Part shown: in pieces, positions 28,822 through 38,411 of the stretch | How positions within the stretch are numbered: position 1 is the stretch's first letter | How the letters are laid out: each line of letters starts with the position of its first letter | Origin: Chryseobacterium glaciei | Lineage (GTDB): Bacteria > Bacteroidota > Bacteroidia > Flavobacteriales > Weeksellaceae | Reading direction: 5' to 3' | DNA length: 64,000 bases | Assembly (NCBI RefSeq): GCF_001648155.1 | Contig: NZ_CP015199.1 | Location: 3,295,001-3,359,000 of the forward strand | Made by a program: the position numbers and the translations under genes | The notes under the pieces: generated by a model | The model's input: the letters and a program-made list of their open reading frames with translations, nothing else | What the model was told of the DNA's origin: nothing | Database searches by the model: none

Positions 28822-30051
28822 TTAATTATACTTAATAGCTTTAACAGGAGAAATTTTACTAATCAAATAACTTGGAATAATCAATGCCAATCCGGAAATG
28901 ATTAAAATTCCAACTGAAATTGAAATAATCGCGATAGGATTTAAGTCTACAGGAACGGTACTCACGTAATAATTCTCTGGATTCAATTTAATAATTCCAA
29001 AAAATTTCTGTAATAATATCAATCCAAGACCAATAATATTTCCATATAAAAGTCCGGGAATCATGATGATCAAAGTATAATTAATGAAAGTTGCTCTGAT
29101 CTGAGAATTGCTTGCTCCTAATGTTTTAAGTAAACCGATGGAATTCGTTCTTTCAATAATCAGAATCAAAAGAACCATGATAATATTAATGACAACTACA
29201 ACCAGCATAATGACGATGATCAATGCAATATTAGTGTCAAAAATACTGATCCAATCTGTGATTTGCGGGAATTTTTCAGTTGCTTTTTCTGCGTAGTTTT
29301 TGTAGCCGATTAACTTTTCTATTTCGGGGAAATCACTGTCGATATCATTTACATTTTTCAGGAAAATATCGATTCCGCCAATTTCATTAGGCTTCATATC
29401 CTGAATCTTTCTCACATGATTGATTCCACCAATAACGAACTGTTCATCAATCATTTTGATATCGGTTTTATAAATACCGACTACTTCAAATTTTCTGTAA
29501 ATAGGCTTCTGATCTGCTTTCGAAAATATCGTAACAATGCTGTCTTTAACCTTTAGATGAAGATCATTTGCTATTTTTTGAGAAATAGTAACGCCATTAT
29601 TGTAGCCTATTTCTGTAATTTTTGGAGTCGTTCCTGCAACAAGGAATTTTTTGAATCTTAAACTGTCAAAATCCTTTCCAACACCTTTAAAAATAATTCC
29701 TGCAAAGTTATGCTCATTACGCATAATTCCTGTAGTCATTGCATATTTCTGAACGGTTTCTACGTCAGGAATTTCTTTTATTTTTGGAATATCCAACCCC
29801 TGATTATCGAGAACGGAAGTGTTGTAGGAAGAGTTTGAACGAGTAGATTTTACCGTAATATGTCCGCTGAAATCCGCCAGTCTTTCTTTAATCGCTTTTT
29901 TTGACCCGAAACCTGTGGAAACCGTGATCAGTGAAACGATAATTCCTAAAGCCACAGAAAGTCTGCCTATGAAGATGATAACCCTTGAAAGGTTATTTTT
30001 GTTATCTTTGGAAAACGCTATTTTTCTAGAGAAATATAAAGGAAATTTCAA
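28822..30051 (-). CDS. FtsX/LolC-like ABC transporter permease
   Basis: About 409 aa, MacB/FtsX permease type: one N-terminal membrane helix (RLSVALGIIVSLITVSTGFG), a large periplasmic domain (about 60-260), and three C-terminal helices ending in SYLISKISPVKAIKYN. It probably works in lipoprotein release or outer-membrane traffic with an ATPase encoded elsewhere. The frame is open further upstream, but a TTG at 30051 (protein starting KFPLYFSRKIA) fits the family N-terminus. That start lies only 4 bp from the divergent DUF1343 start. Confidence 0.85.
   Translation of the reverse strand: MKFPLYFSRKIAFSKDNKNNLSRVIIFIGRLSVALGIIVSLITVSTGFGSKKAIKERLADFSGHITVKSTRSNSSYNTSVLDNQGLDIPKIKEIPDVETVQKYAMTTGIMRNEHNFAGIIFKGVGKDFDSLRFKKFLVAGTTPKITEIGYNNGVTISQKIANDLHLKVKDSIVTIFSKADQKPIYRKFEVVGIYKTDIKMIDEQFVIGGINHVRKIQDMKPNEIGGIDIFLKNVNDIDSDFPEIEKLIGYKNYAEKATEKFPQITDWISIFDTNIALIIVIMLVVVVINIIMVLLILIIERTNSIGLLKTLGASNSQIRATFINYTLIIMIPGLLYGNIIGLGLILLQKFFGIIKLNPENYYVSTVPVDLNPIAIISISVGILIISGLALIIPSYLISKISPVKAIKYN
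30003..30010 (+). promoter_or_regulatory. -7 box for DUF1343 gene inside opposite permease gene
   Basis: TATCTTTG ends 45 bases before the ATG at 30056, with TTG at 29985-29987 as a possible -33 element. The box lies within the first codons of the divergent permease gene. Confidence 0.5.
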
Positions 30052-30055
30052 GCTT

Positions 30056-31252
30056 ATGAATTTAGATTTCAAAATTAAAAATTTACTTCTGATTTGCCTA
30101 ATTTTTTTAGGAGTATTCAATCAGTATTATTCTCAAACGGGTAATGTCGGTACTTTTAAAACCGGAGCAGACCGTCCTGAAACATATTTGCCATTATTAA
30201 AAGGAAAGACAATAGGGATCGTGACCAACCAGACAGGTTTGATGAGCGACAAAACTCATTTGGTAGATTTTTTAGTTAAAAATAATATTAAAATAAAATC
30301 AATTTTTGCTCCTGAACATGGTTTCAGAGGTGATGCTGATGCAGGTGAAAAGGTGAAAAATGGAGTAGATGTAAAAACAGGAATTCCTATCGTTTCTTTG
30401 TACGGAAATAATAAAAAGCCAAAGCCTGAGCAATTGAAAGGACTTGATATTGTGATTTTTGATATTCAGGATGTTGGGGCAAGATTTTACACGTATATTT
30501 CTACGTTAACCTATTTAATGGAAGCCGGAGCGGAAAATAATGTTGAGATCATGGTTTTAGACCGACCTAATCCGCATGATGGTTACACAGATGGACCTGT
30601 TTTAAAGAAAAAATGGACAAGTTTTGTAGGAATGCATGAAGTTCCTGTCGTTTACGGATTAACAATCGGTGAATACGGAAAAATGGTGAATGGCGAAAAG
30701 TGGCTGAAAAATGGAGTTCAGGCAAAATATACTTTGATCCAGATGCAAAATTATCATAAGAAAATGCGTTATCCAATTTTAGATAAACCATCCCCAAATT
30801 TACCAAACGATAAATCCATCAATTTATATCCAAGTTTATGTTTTTTTGAGGGAACGCAGGTTTCGGCGGGAAGAGGAACAGATTTGCCCTTCCAGATTTA
30901 CGGTTCTCCATGGACAAAAGATCTGCCTTATCAATTTACTCCAAAACCCAACTTTGGTGCAAAAGATCCTTTCTTAAATGGCAAATTATGTTACGGAGAA
31001 AATCTTTCAAATTATCCTACAGATTTACGAGAATTAAACCTTGAATGGGTTATTAAAGCCTATAAAAACTACAAAAATCCACAGCAGGATTTCTTCTTGA
31101 AAAATTTATGGTTTGATACTTTAGCCGGAACAGATGAATTGAGAAAACAAATCATCGCAGGAAAATCGATCAAAGAAATTAAAGCTTCCTGGAAAACGGA
31201 TTTAGATAAATTTGAGAAAATAAGAACGAAATACGTTGTTTACGAAAATTAA
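30056..31252 (+). CDS. DUF1343 domain exported protein
   Basis: About 398 aa. The N-terminal hydrophobic signal (KIKNLLLICLIFLGVFNQYYS) is followed by the DUF1343 body: GIVTNQTGLM, FAPEHGFRGDADAGEKV, IVFDIQDVGARFYTYISTL, LDRPNPHDG and the C-terminal FWFDTLAGTDELRKQI-type end. Members of this family (e.g. NamZ-type) cleave N-acetylmuramic acid from peptidoglycan fragments; that activity here is inferred from family. ATG 30056 was chosen because it begins the signal sequence. Confidence 0.88.
   Translation: MNLDFKIKNLLLICLIFLGVFNQYYSQTGNVGTFKTGADRPETYLPLLKGKTIGIVTNQTGLMSDKTHLVDFLVKNNIKIKSIFAPEHGFRGDADAGEKVKNGVDVKTGIPIVSLYGNNKKPKPEQLKGLDIVIFDIQDVGARFYTYISTLTYLMEAGAENNVEIMVLDRPNPHDGYTDGPVLKKKWTSFVGMHEVPVVYGLTIGEYGKMVNGEKWLKNGVQAKYTLIQMQNYHKKMRYPILDKPSPNLPNDKSINLYPSLCFFEGTQVSAGRGTDLPFQIYGSPWTKDLPYQFTPKPNFGAKDPFLNGKLCYGENLSNYPTDLRELNLEWVIKAYKNYKNPQQDFFLKNLWFDTLAGTDELRKQIIAGKSIKEIKASWKTDLDKFEKIRTKYVVYEN
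30070..30077 (-). promoter_or_regulatory. -7 box for permease gene inside opposite DUF1343 gene
   Basis: On the minus strand this reads TAATTTTG, matching TAnnTTTG, 18 bases before the TTG start at 30051. It lies inside the DUF1343 signal-peptide codons. Confidence 0.5.
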
Positions 31253-31255
31253 AAG

Positions 31256-31346
31256 AAAAGTGAATTGTCAACAGTCAATTTGGCTAAGCCAGTCAATTTT
31301 AAAATTCACACAAGCGCAAGCGAATTCACTATTGACAATTCATATT
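31256..31346. repeat. Imperfect inverted repeat of GTGAATTGTCAA type
   Basis: GTGAATTGTCAACAGTCAA at the left pairs with CACTATTGACAATTCAT at the right; the middle has GGCTAAGCC and AAGCGCAAGCGAATT. It is non-coding and similar to sequence near 3170, 28440 and 28780. Confidence 0.55.
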
Positions 31347-31350
31347 CTGA

Positions 31351-31557
31351 CTAATCAAAATCCGGTGGGGGAGTTTTATCGTCTTTACCTTTATTCAGGA
31401 TGAAAAGCCCGATCGTTAAACCAATAACTCCTGCACCCGCGATCATTAAAGCACTTTGTAATTTATCAGCCTGATCATTTCCGATGAAATTCATTAAAAA
31501 AAGAATGACAAAGGTGATCGCTGATATGATGATATGGTTTCTTCCGAAAAGTTTCAT
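31351..31557 (-). CDS. Small two-helix membrane protein
   Basis: A 68-aa protein with two hydrophobic helices (about 8-24 and 35-55) and a charged tail (KGKDDKTPPPDFD). It is the last gene of a leftward group with the DUF3575 and thioredoxin genes, with a 4-bp gap upstream. No family recognised. Confidence 0.7.
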   Translation of the reverse strand: MKLFGRNHIIISAITFVILFLMNFIGNDQADKLQSALMIAGAGVIGLTIGLFILNKGKDDKTPPPDFD

Positions 31558-31561
31558 TGTA

Positions 31562-32191
31562 TTATTTTAATTTATAAGAGATCATGATTCCGCCTCTGTA
31601 CGGGAGAATTTCACCACTTTTGTTATATTTTTCTGCAACATCATAACGTTTGCCTGTTGTACGGTCATAACCTTTGTAAAAACCTTGCGAAGTACCAACG
31701 GTTGCATATATATCCATATTCCACCTGTCTGATAGTTGGAATTGATAACCTCCTGTAATTCCCAATGCAATAGAATACCCCTTTTGATAAAGATTTGAAT
31801 ATACTAATAAATCTCCATTATGTTCATTAATAAACTCACCATCACTCCAGTAGCTCCATTTTTGTAACGTGAAGGCAGATGCAGCAATATTGGCTCCGAT
31901 ATACCAATGTTTAAAAGCTTCATTAAAATAATATCTTCCTTCTAAAGATACAGAGTAGTTCTGCAGTTCATGGCCTGCAAAAGATTTCCATGGAGAAATG
32001 AAAACATCAGCTTGTACGGTATATTTTTTACTGATTTGATGTTCTAAACCTGCATTTAAAATTCCTATAGGTAAAAATGGAGCATTTACTTTTACATAAA
32101 CACTCTTTTCACTATTGTCTTGTTCTTGAGCATTGATTGTTCCTAATAAAAATAAGGTTAGGAATCCTGTAAGCAATTTAATTTTCAACAT
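31562..32191 (-). CDS. DUF3575 outer-membrane beta-barrel protein
   Basis: A 209-aa exported protein (signal peptide to TINAQ). Alternating aromatic strands (YTVQADVFISPWKSF, YSVSLEGRYYFNEAFKHWYI, GYSIALGITGGYQFQLSDRW, GIMISYKL) describe a small beta-barrel, and the pattern fits DUF3575. It is in an operon with the upstream thioredoxin-like gene, 3 bp apart. Confidence 0.82.
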   Translation of the reverse strand: MLKIKLLTGFLTLFLLGTINAQEQDNSEKSVYVKVNAPFLPIGILNAGLEHQISKKYTVQADVFISPWKSFAGHELQNYSVSLEGRYYFNEAFKHWYIGANIAASAFTLQKWSYWSDGEFINEHNGDLLVYSNLYQKGYSIALGITGGYQFQLSDRWNMDIYATVGTSQGFYKGYDRTTGKRYDVAEKYNKSGEILPYRGGIMISYKLK

Positions 32192-32194
32192 TTG

Positions 32195-33370
32195 TTATTT
32201 TATTTGTTTTAATAACCCTTCTGCCAGAGTAGAATCCTTTTGAGATTGGGATGCTATATTTTTTGACATTTCAGCGTAAGTTTTTGCCATCTCATTATTT
32301 CCTGTTAAGAAATAAAGTCTTGCCAAAATATAAGTGTTTTCCGAAGTTTCCCCTCTCATTACAGATTTTTCTGCCCATTCAAGAGCTTTCTTTAATGATG
32401 ATGGTGTTTTTATATGTTCAGAAAAAATCCATGCTGTTTTTAGTAATTCGTTTGGTTCGAAAGAATCAGAATTTTTATAATATTCTAACGCTGCTTTTTC
32501 GTATTCAGGAAAATTGGCATTTTGCTCGTAATAGGCTAATTTTGTCTGATTAAGCTTAGTCTGAGCATCAAGTTTTCCAACCAACGGTTCGGCTATTTTC
32601 ATGAAATATTCGTCGTTGATTTTTTTATTTTTATCATCAATAGATTGCTCAACAACTTTTGCTAATTTTAACTGATTATCAAATTCTTTGTAAGTTTCCT
32701 CGGGTAAAAATTTAATGATTTCTGCTTTTTTCGAAGTGAAAATTTTATAATTTGAGTCTTCGGTAGACTTTAAAAAGAAGAATAAAAATCCGATATCATC
32801 TTTTGAAAGTTCATCGGTTTTCTTTTTATTTTCAAAATATCTTTCAGAGGCTTTTTTGGCAAAATCAAAATCGCTTGTTGAATTTAATTTCATGATATTA
32901 ACCAAGAATTCAGAATCTTTTTCCCCTTTTGCAAAACGGTCTTTTAGAGAACCTTTTTTGTTATTTGGTGAATTTACTTCTTTGGCCATCGATAAGAAAA
33001 GACTTTCTTCCATGTAACCGAAGTTTTGAGAAACCAATTCTCCGTCACCGTTTAAAAACAGATAAGTTGGGTACGAACGAACTCCGTATTTCGCAGCGAT
33101 TTCTCTTCCTTCACCTTTCTCCATATCAAATCTTGCATTCACAAAACTGGAGTTGAAATAATCTCCGACAGATTTTTGAGTAAATATATTTTTCTCCATC
33201 ATTTTACATGGGCCACACCAAGAAGCATAAGCGTCTATAAAAACAATTTTGTTTTCTTTTTTTGCTTTAGCAACGAGATCTTTAAACGGTAACTCCTGAA
33301 ACTTTATTGCTTCCTGAGCAAATGTAATGATGGTAGAGAATAAAAATAATCCAGAGATGATCTTCTTCAT
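32195..33370 (-). CDS. Exported thioredoxin-fold protein with helical C-terminus
   Basis: A 391-aa protein with a signal peptide (MKKIISGLFLFSTIITFA). The thioredoxin domain (about 25-140) has the redox motif YASWCGPCKMME and the cis-Pro loop VRSYPTYLFL. The remaining 250 residues are helical, TPR-like (WAEKSVMRGETSENTYILAR). It is probably a periplasmic disulfide reductase. First gene of a three-gene leftward operon. Confidence 0.88.
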   Translation of the reverse strand: MKKIISGLFLFSTIITFAQEAIKFQELPFKDLVAKAKKENKIVFIDAYASWCGPCKMMEKNIFTQKSVGDYFNSSFVNARFDMEKGEGREIAAKYGVRSYPTYLFLNGDGELVSQNFGYMEESLFLSMAKEVNSPNNKKGSLKDRFAKGEKDSEFLVNIMKLNSTSDFDFAKKASERYFENKKKTDELSKDDIGFLFFFLKSTEDSNYKIFTSKKAEIIKFLPEETYKEFDNQLKLAKVVEQSIDDKNKKINDEYFMKIAEPLVGKLDAQTKLNQTKLAYYEQNANFPEYEKAALEYYKNSDSFEPNELLKTAWIFSEHIKTPSSLKKALEWAEKSVMRGETSENTYILARLYFLTGNNEMAKTYAEMSKNIASQSQKDSTLAEGLLKQIK

Positions 33371-33587
33371 GTTTGATTTAAAATTAAAAAAGCGAATATA
33401 CTTATTTTCAACGTAAATGGAAGATGAATAGTATTGAAAGTATGATTTGTTTTTATATATTAAAATGATAACTGAGCTATAAAATGTTATAAGATTTTAA
33501 TAAAAATATAATAAATGAACGGTTATTCTTCCTTTATTTATAATAATTGATTTTTTATTCTTTATTGATTAAAATTCAGGCATAATT

Positions 33588-33616
33588 AAAAAAAACGCCT
33601 TTGGGAGAGGCGGTTT
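33588..33616 (-). terminator. Terminator of T9SS cargo gene
   Basis: Read leftward: AACCGCCT...AGGCGTT followed by a T-run, with one bulged base. It lies 27 bp after the stop of the gene at 33643. Confidence 0.75.
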
Positions 33617-33642
33617 AAGGATTGTAAAAAACGTTAAAGAAG

Positions 33643-35970
33643 CTATTTTTTGATAACCTTTTTAATTATTGTTGGTGTATTTGCCTGATCTATTTTCAGA
33701 AGATAAACTCCTTTTATTAAACCGGAAATATCTATACTTGATTTGTTTTCTGATGTTAAAACCAATTGTCCTGCTGTGCTGTAGATCGTTACTTTAAACT
33801 TCGTAGCATTTTTGCCTAATTTAATATTGATTACGTCCTGAGCCGGATTCGGATAAATACTGATATCATCTTTTAAAATACCCGGATTTGAAGTTCCTAA
33901 GTTTGTGAAAGAGATAACATCTTTTAAAATACCTAAAGAATTGGTCGTCAAATAAATTTCAGCAGTTGTAGCGTCTACAAAGCGGGCTGTACCATCAATA
34001 ACTGTTGTGTTGAAATAGTTTGAGGCCGTTTTTTCCTGCCAGTTTGTTCCTCCGTTGCTAGTGTAGATAACTTTTGGAAGAGTAGTTAAATACGTGTTGG
34101 TAATTCCTATGATCTGTCCGTTTTGTTTTGTTGAATGTTCAACTTTATTTACCATTCCGTCATAGATCTTAGACCATGTATTTCCTGCATCAATTGAAGT
34201 GTAGATACCATTTGAAGCGGCCATTGTGTACTGACTTGTATTTATTGGATTCTGAACTAAGCTTAAAGCAATATTCGGAAGCGTTAAACCTTGCAAACCT
34301 GCAGTAATTTCCGTCCATGAAGTTCCACTGTTTGTAGTTTTAAACAATCTGTTACCAACGGTTACCAATACTTCATTGGAGTTGTTTTGATTTACTTTAA
34401 TTCCATAAATATAATCTTCATCATAAGGTAAAGTGATGATGTCGTTTACCGGATTTCCTGTATTTGTAAAATCAGATTTAATCAAAGTTGCATTGACACC
34501 ATTGAAAGTGGCAATCCAAGCAATATTTTGATTAGCCGGATCTGTTTCTGCAGCGGTAAAGCCAGTGTCATAAGTATTGTAAAGCGGTGTTACAGTAGTT
34601 CCATAATCATCACTTACATTGATGTTATTTCCCATAAAAGATGATTCATAGGTATAGACTCTTCCTGCATGCTTTTTGTCGATATACATCAGTCCAATTT
34701 GTCCATCCATCGGGCTTTCGTTAAGAGGCATTACGCTGATTGGCATTTCCTGATTGTTGGTAAGATTTTTTACAGTGTAGCCATATTGTACTCCATAAAT
34801 TAACTTATCAACACCATTATCATTAATTACATTTATTTTTCCCATTCCATTAAAAAACGGATTTGCTATAGAAGTAAGCGTTACTCCTCTGTCTGATGAG
34901 AATTTTGGAAAACGGTTGTTGGAAATGATAACATTGTTTAAATTATTCGGATCAAATGTGGCATCAATTCCATAATAATAAGAACTTCCGTCTGTTAAAC
35001 CAGCGTGTGGAGTGGTAGTCCACGTTGTCCCGTCATTTGTTGTTACTGCAACTCTGTCGTCAGCTAAAACAACTACGTGGCTTGGTTTATAAGGGTTTAT
35101 TTCAATTTTCGGTACATTTTTTAGTCCAATAGGATTTGTAGACCATGTAATACCAGTTTGTTCTGTCCAAGCATTTCCTGCATCTGTAGATTTGTAAACT
35201 GCTTCATGCTGATTTGGATACGTCCAAAGAACACCAGTTCCTGCATACATAATATTCGGATTAGAAGGATTAATTGCGATTGATTGTAGGATAAGTCCGT
35301 TAAGTTTTTCTGTCCAAGTTGCTCCTGCATCTGTTGATTTTAATAAACCTCCATCTACATTTCCGGGACCTCCGTTACGTACGATATAAAGTTTTTGAGG
35401 GTCTGTAGGATCCATAATAGCATCGTTTACAAGGACATTTTCATAATTTGCAGCATCAAAAACCTTCGTCCAGGTAGTTCCGCCGTTGGTCGTTTTAAAA
35501 AATTTATCATTGTCGCCTTTTGCAAACATGGTTGCGGTATTCATATTACCATTATCAAGAATCGAATAATTGCTAATGCTTTCAACAGCTTCGTTGGGAG
35601 GCATATTGTATTCTTTTAAAATGCTTAAAGTTGATAAATTCAATACAATAACTCTGTTTAGCGTACTTCCTAAACCGAAGTATTGGATAAAACTCAATGC
35701 TGTACCATTATTGGTAAGTCTCATTTGTGAAATGCTTGGCGCATATTCCGGGTAGGGAAGGGTGTATAAGACATTCCAGGTTGTTCCATTGTTGTTGGAG
35801 ACCATAATGTGCTTATCAATATAAGTTGTTGCGTAAATTTTGTTGGGAACAGTTTTGTCGTAAACAAAATTTCGTAACTGTCCATATTCCGGATTTCCTG
35901 CGAAGCTTACCTGCGCATAGGTAAATTGCAGAATCAGAATAAAAAATAAAGTAAATACTGTTTTCTTCAT
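33643..35970 (-). CDS. T9SS-sorted protein with BNR/sortilin-type repeats
   Basis: About 775 aa. The signal peptide begins at ATG 35970 (MKKTVFTLFFILILQFTYAQ). The body is a beta-propeller built of repeats of the type STDAGATWTEKLNGL, SGTSWTEITAGLQG and NGGTNWQEKT (Asp-box like). The last 75 residues (ISIYPNPAQDVINIKLGK, then GVYLLKI and IIKKVIKK) are the type A C-terminal sorting signal of the type IX secretion system. It is exported to the surface; its substrate is unknown. Confidence 0.92.
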   Translation of the reverse strand: MKKTVFTLFFILILQFTYAQVSFAGNPEYGQLRNFVYDKTVPNKIYATTYIDKHIMVSNNNGTTWNVLYTLPYPEYAPSISQMRLTNNGTALSFIQYFGLGSTLNRVIVLNLSTLSILKEYNMPPNEAVESISNYSILDNGNMNTATMFAKGDNDKFFKTTNGGTTWTKVFDAANYENVLVNDAIMDPTDPQKLYIVRNGGPGNVDGGLLKSTDAGATWTEKLNGLILQSIAINPSNPNIMYAGTGVLWTYPNQHEAVYKSTDAGNAWTEQTGITWSTNPIGLKNVPKIEINPYKPSHVVVLADDRVAVTTNDGTTWTTTPHAGLTDGSSYYYGIDATFDPNNLNNVIISNNRFPKFSSDRGVTLTSIANPFFNGMGKINVINDNGVDKLIYGVQYGYTVKNLTNNQEMPISVMPLNESPMDGQIGLMYIDKKHAGRVYTYESSFMGNNINVSDDYGTTVTPLYNTYDTGFTAAETDPANQNIAWIATFNGVNATLIKSDFTNTGNPVNDIITLPYDEDYIYGIKVNQNNSNEVLVTVGNRLFKTTNSGTSWTEITAGLQGLTLPNIALSLVQNPINTSQYTMAASNGIYTSIDAGNTWSKIYDGMVNKVEHSTKQNGQIIGITNTYLTTLPKVIYTSNGGTNWQEKTASNYFNTTVIDGTARFVDATTAEIYLTTNSLGILKDVISFTNLGTSNPGILKDDISIYPNPAQDVINIKLGKNATKFKVTIYSTAGQLVLTSENKSSIDISGLIKGVYLLKIDQANTPTIIKKVIKK

Positions 35971-36081
35971 AATAACTGTTCTATTGATTAATAGACACAA
36001 ATTTATTTTTTGAAAAAAACTTTAAGCTAAATCACGAGGGAATTAGTAAGACCGGAACGAGAAAAAACGTGACTTTTTTAT

Positions 36082-37719
36082 CTAAATATTTGATAAATAA
36101 CTAAATAAGTCATTTGAGTTGGCGAGGTTCAATTTCTTAGAAACCCTTTCTTTTCTTTTTCGGCAGGCTTCAATAGTGATATTAAAAATGGATGAAATTT
36201 CTTTGGTTGAAAGATTCATGTAAATGTAACTGATGTATCGGATATCATTCAAAGTAAGATCTGGATGCTTTTCTTTTAAATTGTCGATAAATTTGCTGTT
36301 GATTTTTTCGAAGTGGGTTAAAAAATCATCATCATTACTGTCTTCTTTGGTCAGAATTAATTTTAACTGATCCAATTGTTGAGAAAGCTGATCGTTTTTA
36401 ATGATTTCCGGATTCTTTTTCAGTTTAAGAATATATTCCTCAATTTTATCATTTCTTTGAGCGATATGAATGGCATTTGCAGCTAGTTTTCGGTTTCTGC
36501 TTTCCAGTTCATTTTTGAGTTTTTCTTTTTCCAGAAGAGCTTCAGTTTCCTTTTCTTTGATCTGTTGTTCGAGTAAAAGATTATCGTTTTCTTTATTTTT
36601 TAATTCTAATGTAATAATCTGCTCATTTCGTTCAGCAATAGTTCTTTTTTGTCGGTTTTTTAAATAAAGTGTTCTGAACAGCCAGCTCAATAAAGCTAAA
36701 ATTGAAATACAGAATGCAGCAACGTAAAATTTTAACCTTTTTTCGCTTTTAAGTTCTTTTTGTGAGTCCTGAAGTTTTAGTTTGATCTCACTATTTTGGT
36801 ACATCGCCTGATTTTTAATTGCATTAAGCGAATCTTTAACAATAATCACAGAATCTTTGTATTGTAAAGCCTTATCATAATTTCCCAAACTGAAATACAG
36901 GTTCGAAAACTGATTGTAAATATCTTTTGTATTCGTATAATTCAGGTTTTCTTTTTGAGCCTGATTGACGTAGGAAATGGCTTTATCACTTTGTTTTTTA
37001 CCCAAATAAACTTTCGAAAGTATTAATAATGCCGAAATTCTGTGATCAATATATTCCTTGCTCTTTAATTTTTGTAAAAGAGGTTCCAGAATATTGAGGG
37101 CTTTGTCAAATTCATTTCTTTCAACAAAATTTTTAGCTTCTGCGAGATCAAGATCGATGTCTGTTCTTACATTATTTTTTATTTTTAAAGCTTCTCTGGA
37201 GATTTTAATATATTCCAACGCTTTATCGAGTTGATGAGTTATGTTATAAAGATCAGCCAAACTACTCGAATAGATCGCAATGCCAATTTGATCTTTATTG
37301 GCAACCGCAAGATCGTAGGCTCTTTTTTGATGTTTTTCGGATTCTTTATATTTTCCCTGTTGAAGATAAACGAGGGCGATGTTGTTTAAAACCGTCATTT
37401 CACGGTCGCTCTTCAAATATTTTACAGCAATGGAGTACGCTTCTAAATAATAATCTAAAGCGGTGCTGTAATCGGACATTTGATAATAATTAAGTCCAAT
37501 ACAGTTTGTGGTAATAAACTGCTGTTGGTACAAACTATTTTGTTCGGCAACTTTTTTGGCTTCGGCAAAAATTTCTAAAGAGGCAGAGTGATCTTTTTTA
37601 TATAAAGCATCAATTCCTTTTTTTATTAAAGCATCACAATGTTCTGCAGCGTCATCTTTTTGGGCAAGAAGATGACCTGATGATAAAATAAACAAGAATA
37701 ACAAAATAAGGTGCTTCAT
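36082..37719 (-). CDS. TPR sensor with membrane helix and LuxR-like HTH
   Basis: A 545-aa protein: signal peptide, periplasmic TPR array (about 25-320), one membrane helix (FYVAAFCISILALLSWLF, about 330-350), a coiled coil (about 360-440) and a C-terminal helix-turn-helix (LTLNDIRYISYIYMNLSTKE, then EACRKRKERVSKKLNL). It belongs to the Bacteroidota type of one-piece membrane transcription regulators. Targets unknown. It is the last chromosomal gene before the phage region. Confidence 0.88.
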   Translation of the reverse strand: MKHLILLFLFILSSGHLLAQKDDAAEHCDALIKKGIDALYKKDHSASLEIFAEAKKVAEQNSLYQQQFITTNCIGLNYYQMSDYSTALDYYLEAYSIAVKYLKSDREMTVLNNIALVYLQQGKYKESEKHQKRAYDLAVANKDQIGIAIYSSSLADLYNITHQLDKALEYIKISREALKIKNNVRTDIDLDLAEAKNFVERNEFDKALNILEPLLQKLKSKEYIDHRISALLILSKVYLGKKQSDKAISYVNQAQKENLNYTNTKDIYNQFSNLYFSLGNYDKALQYKDSVIIVKDSLNAIKNQAMYQNSEIKLKLQDSQKELKSEKRLKFYVAAFCISILALLSWLFRTLYLKNRQKRTIAERNEQIITLELKNKENDNLLLEQQIKEKETEALLEKEKLKNELESRNRKLAANAIHIAQRNDKIEEYILKLKKNPEIIKNDQLSQQLDQLKLILTKEDSNDDDFLTHFEKINSKFIDNLKEKHPDLTLNDIRYISYIYMNLSTKEISSIFNITIEACRKRKERVSKKLNLANSNDLFSYLSNI

Positions 37720-37857
37720 CGTAAATGTGTGCCTAAAAGTATTTTAATTAATGTATAAATCCCAATTTGCGATTAAAATTACACAAAAACTAGAAAACAG
37801 AGCCTAATCTTAATCTAGTTTTGAATCTTTAAATTTAAAATGAAGAATTTGGACATA

Positions 37858-37884
37858 AAAAAACCACCTTGATTAAGGTGGTTT
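37858..37884. terminator. Hairpin terminator near prophage boundary
   Basis: AAAACCACCTT-gatt-AAGGTGGTTTTG is an 11-bp stem. It sits just after the presumed left edge region and would stop transcription leaving the phage repressor gene leftward. Confidence 0.7.
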
Positions 37885-37939
37885 TGTGGTTTCTCCAGGA
37901 ATATTTCAACGACTCTAAGTACTTCTTTATTAATTGTTT

Positions 37940-37972
37940 AATTTTTTTACTGTGGCAATACTGTGGCAATAA
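37940..37972. repeat. Short tandem repeat ACTGTGGCAAT x2
   Basis: Two directly adjacent copies of ACTGTGGCAAT (about 37948-37969) lie at the junction between the chromosomal genes and the phage repressor gene. This could be part of the attachment site; the other end is outside the window, so it cannot be compared. Confidence 0.45.
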
Positions 37973-38380
37973 TTATTTTTTTCCTTGATTTTTTAGTATT
38001 TCAAGCATTTCACGGAGTAGCTCATTTTCTCTTTTAAGAGCGTCATTTTCGTTATGAAGAATGTCATTACTGTGCATTACTTGAGTAATGTTCGAATTAT
38101 TATTTCCGATTTTCTGATATCCAACATTATTATCATTCCCATTTACATTATTTATTGTTTCGGATAAATACCTTTCTCCAAGACCTAAAATCAGCCAATT
38201 AGGATCGATATTAAGCTTCGTGCATAATTTGAATATAAACTGAAAGCCTGGAAAGGAAGAGCCATTTATATAATTTGAGATAGAAGTATCACTTGTTTCA
38301 ATACTTTTCCCAAATTTTGTTAGGTTTCCTTCAAATAATTCTTCTGATAAAATTTTAATCCTATCCTTTAATTCGCTCAT
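37973..38380 (-). CDS. Phage repressor-like XRE protein
   Basis: A 135-aa DNA-binding protein: HTH (about 15-60, LTKFGKSIETSDTSISNYIN, then FIFKLCTKLNIDPNWLILGL), an Asn-rich linker and a C-terminal coiled coil (LKRENELLREMLEILK). Its leftward orientation facing a rightward promoter and early genes is the usual lysogeny-switch layout, so it is probably the prophage repressor. It has no peptidase domain, so induction would not be LexA-like. Confidence 0.85.
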   Translation of the reverse strand: MSELKDRIKILSEELFEGNLTKFGKSIETSDTSISNYINGSSFPGFQFIFKLCTKLNIDPNWLILGLGERYLSETINNVNGNDNNVGYQKIGNNNSNITQVMHSNDILHNENDALKRENELLREMLEILKNQGKK

Positions 38381-38411
38381 TTTCAGAGTTTTGTTTTAAT
38401 TGTTAAAATAT

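Noticed and set aside
37885..37918. Sequence TGGTTTCTCCAGGAATATTT looked like the 3' end of a leftward tRNA (possible attL).
   Set aside because: The supposed T-arm does not pair, and no other tRNA parts follow, so it is not called a tRNA or attachment site.
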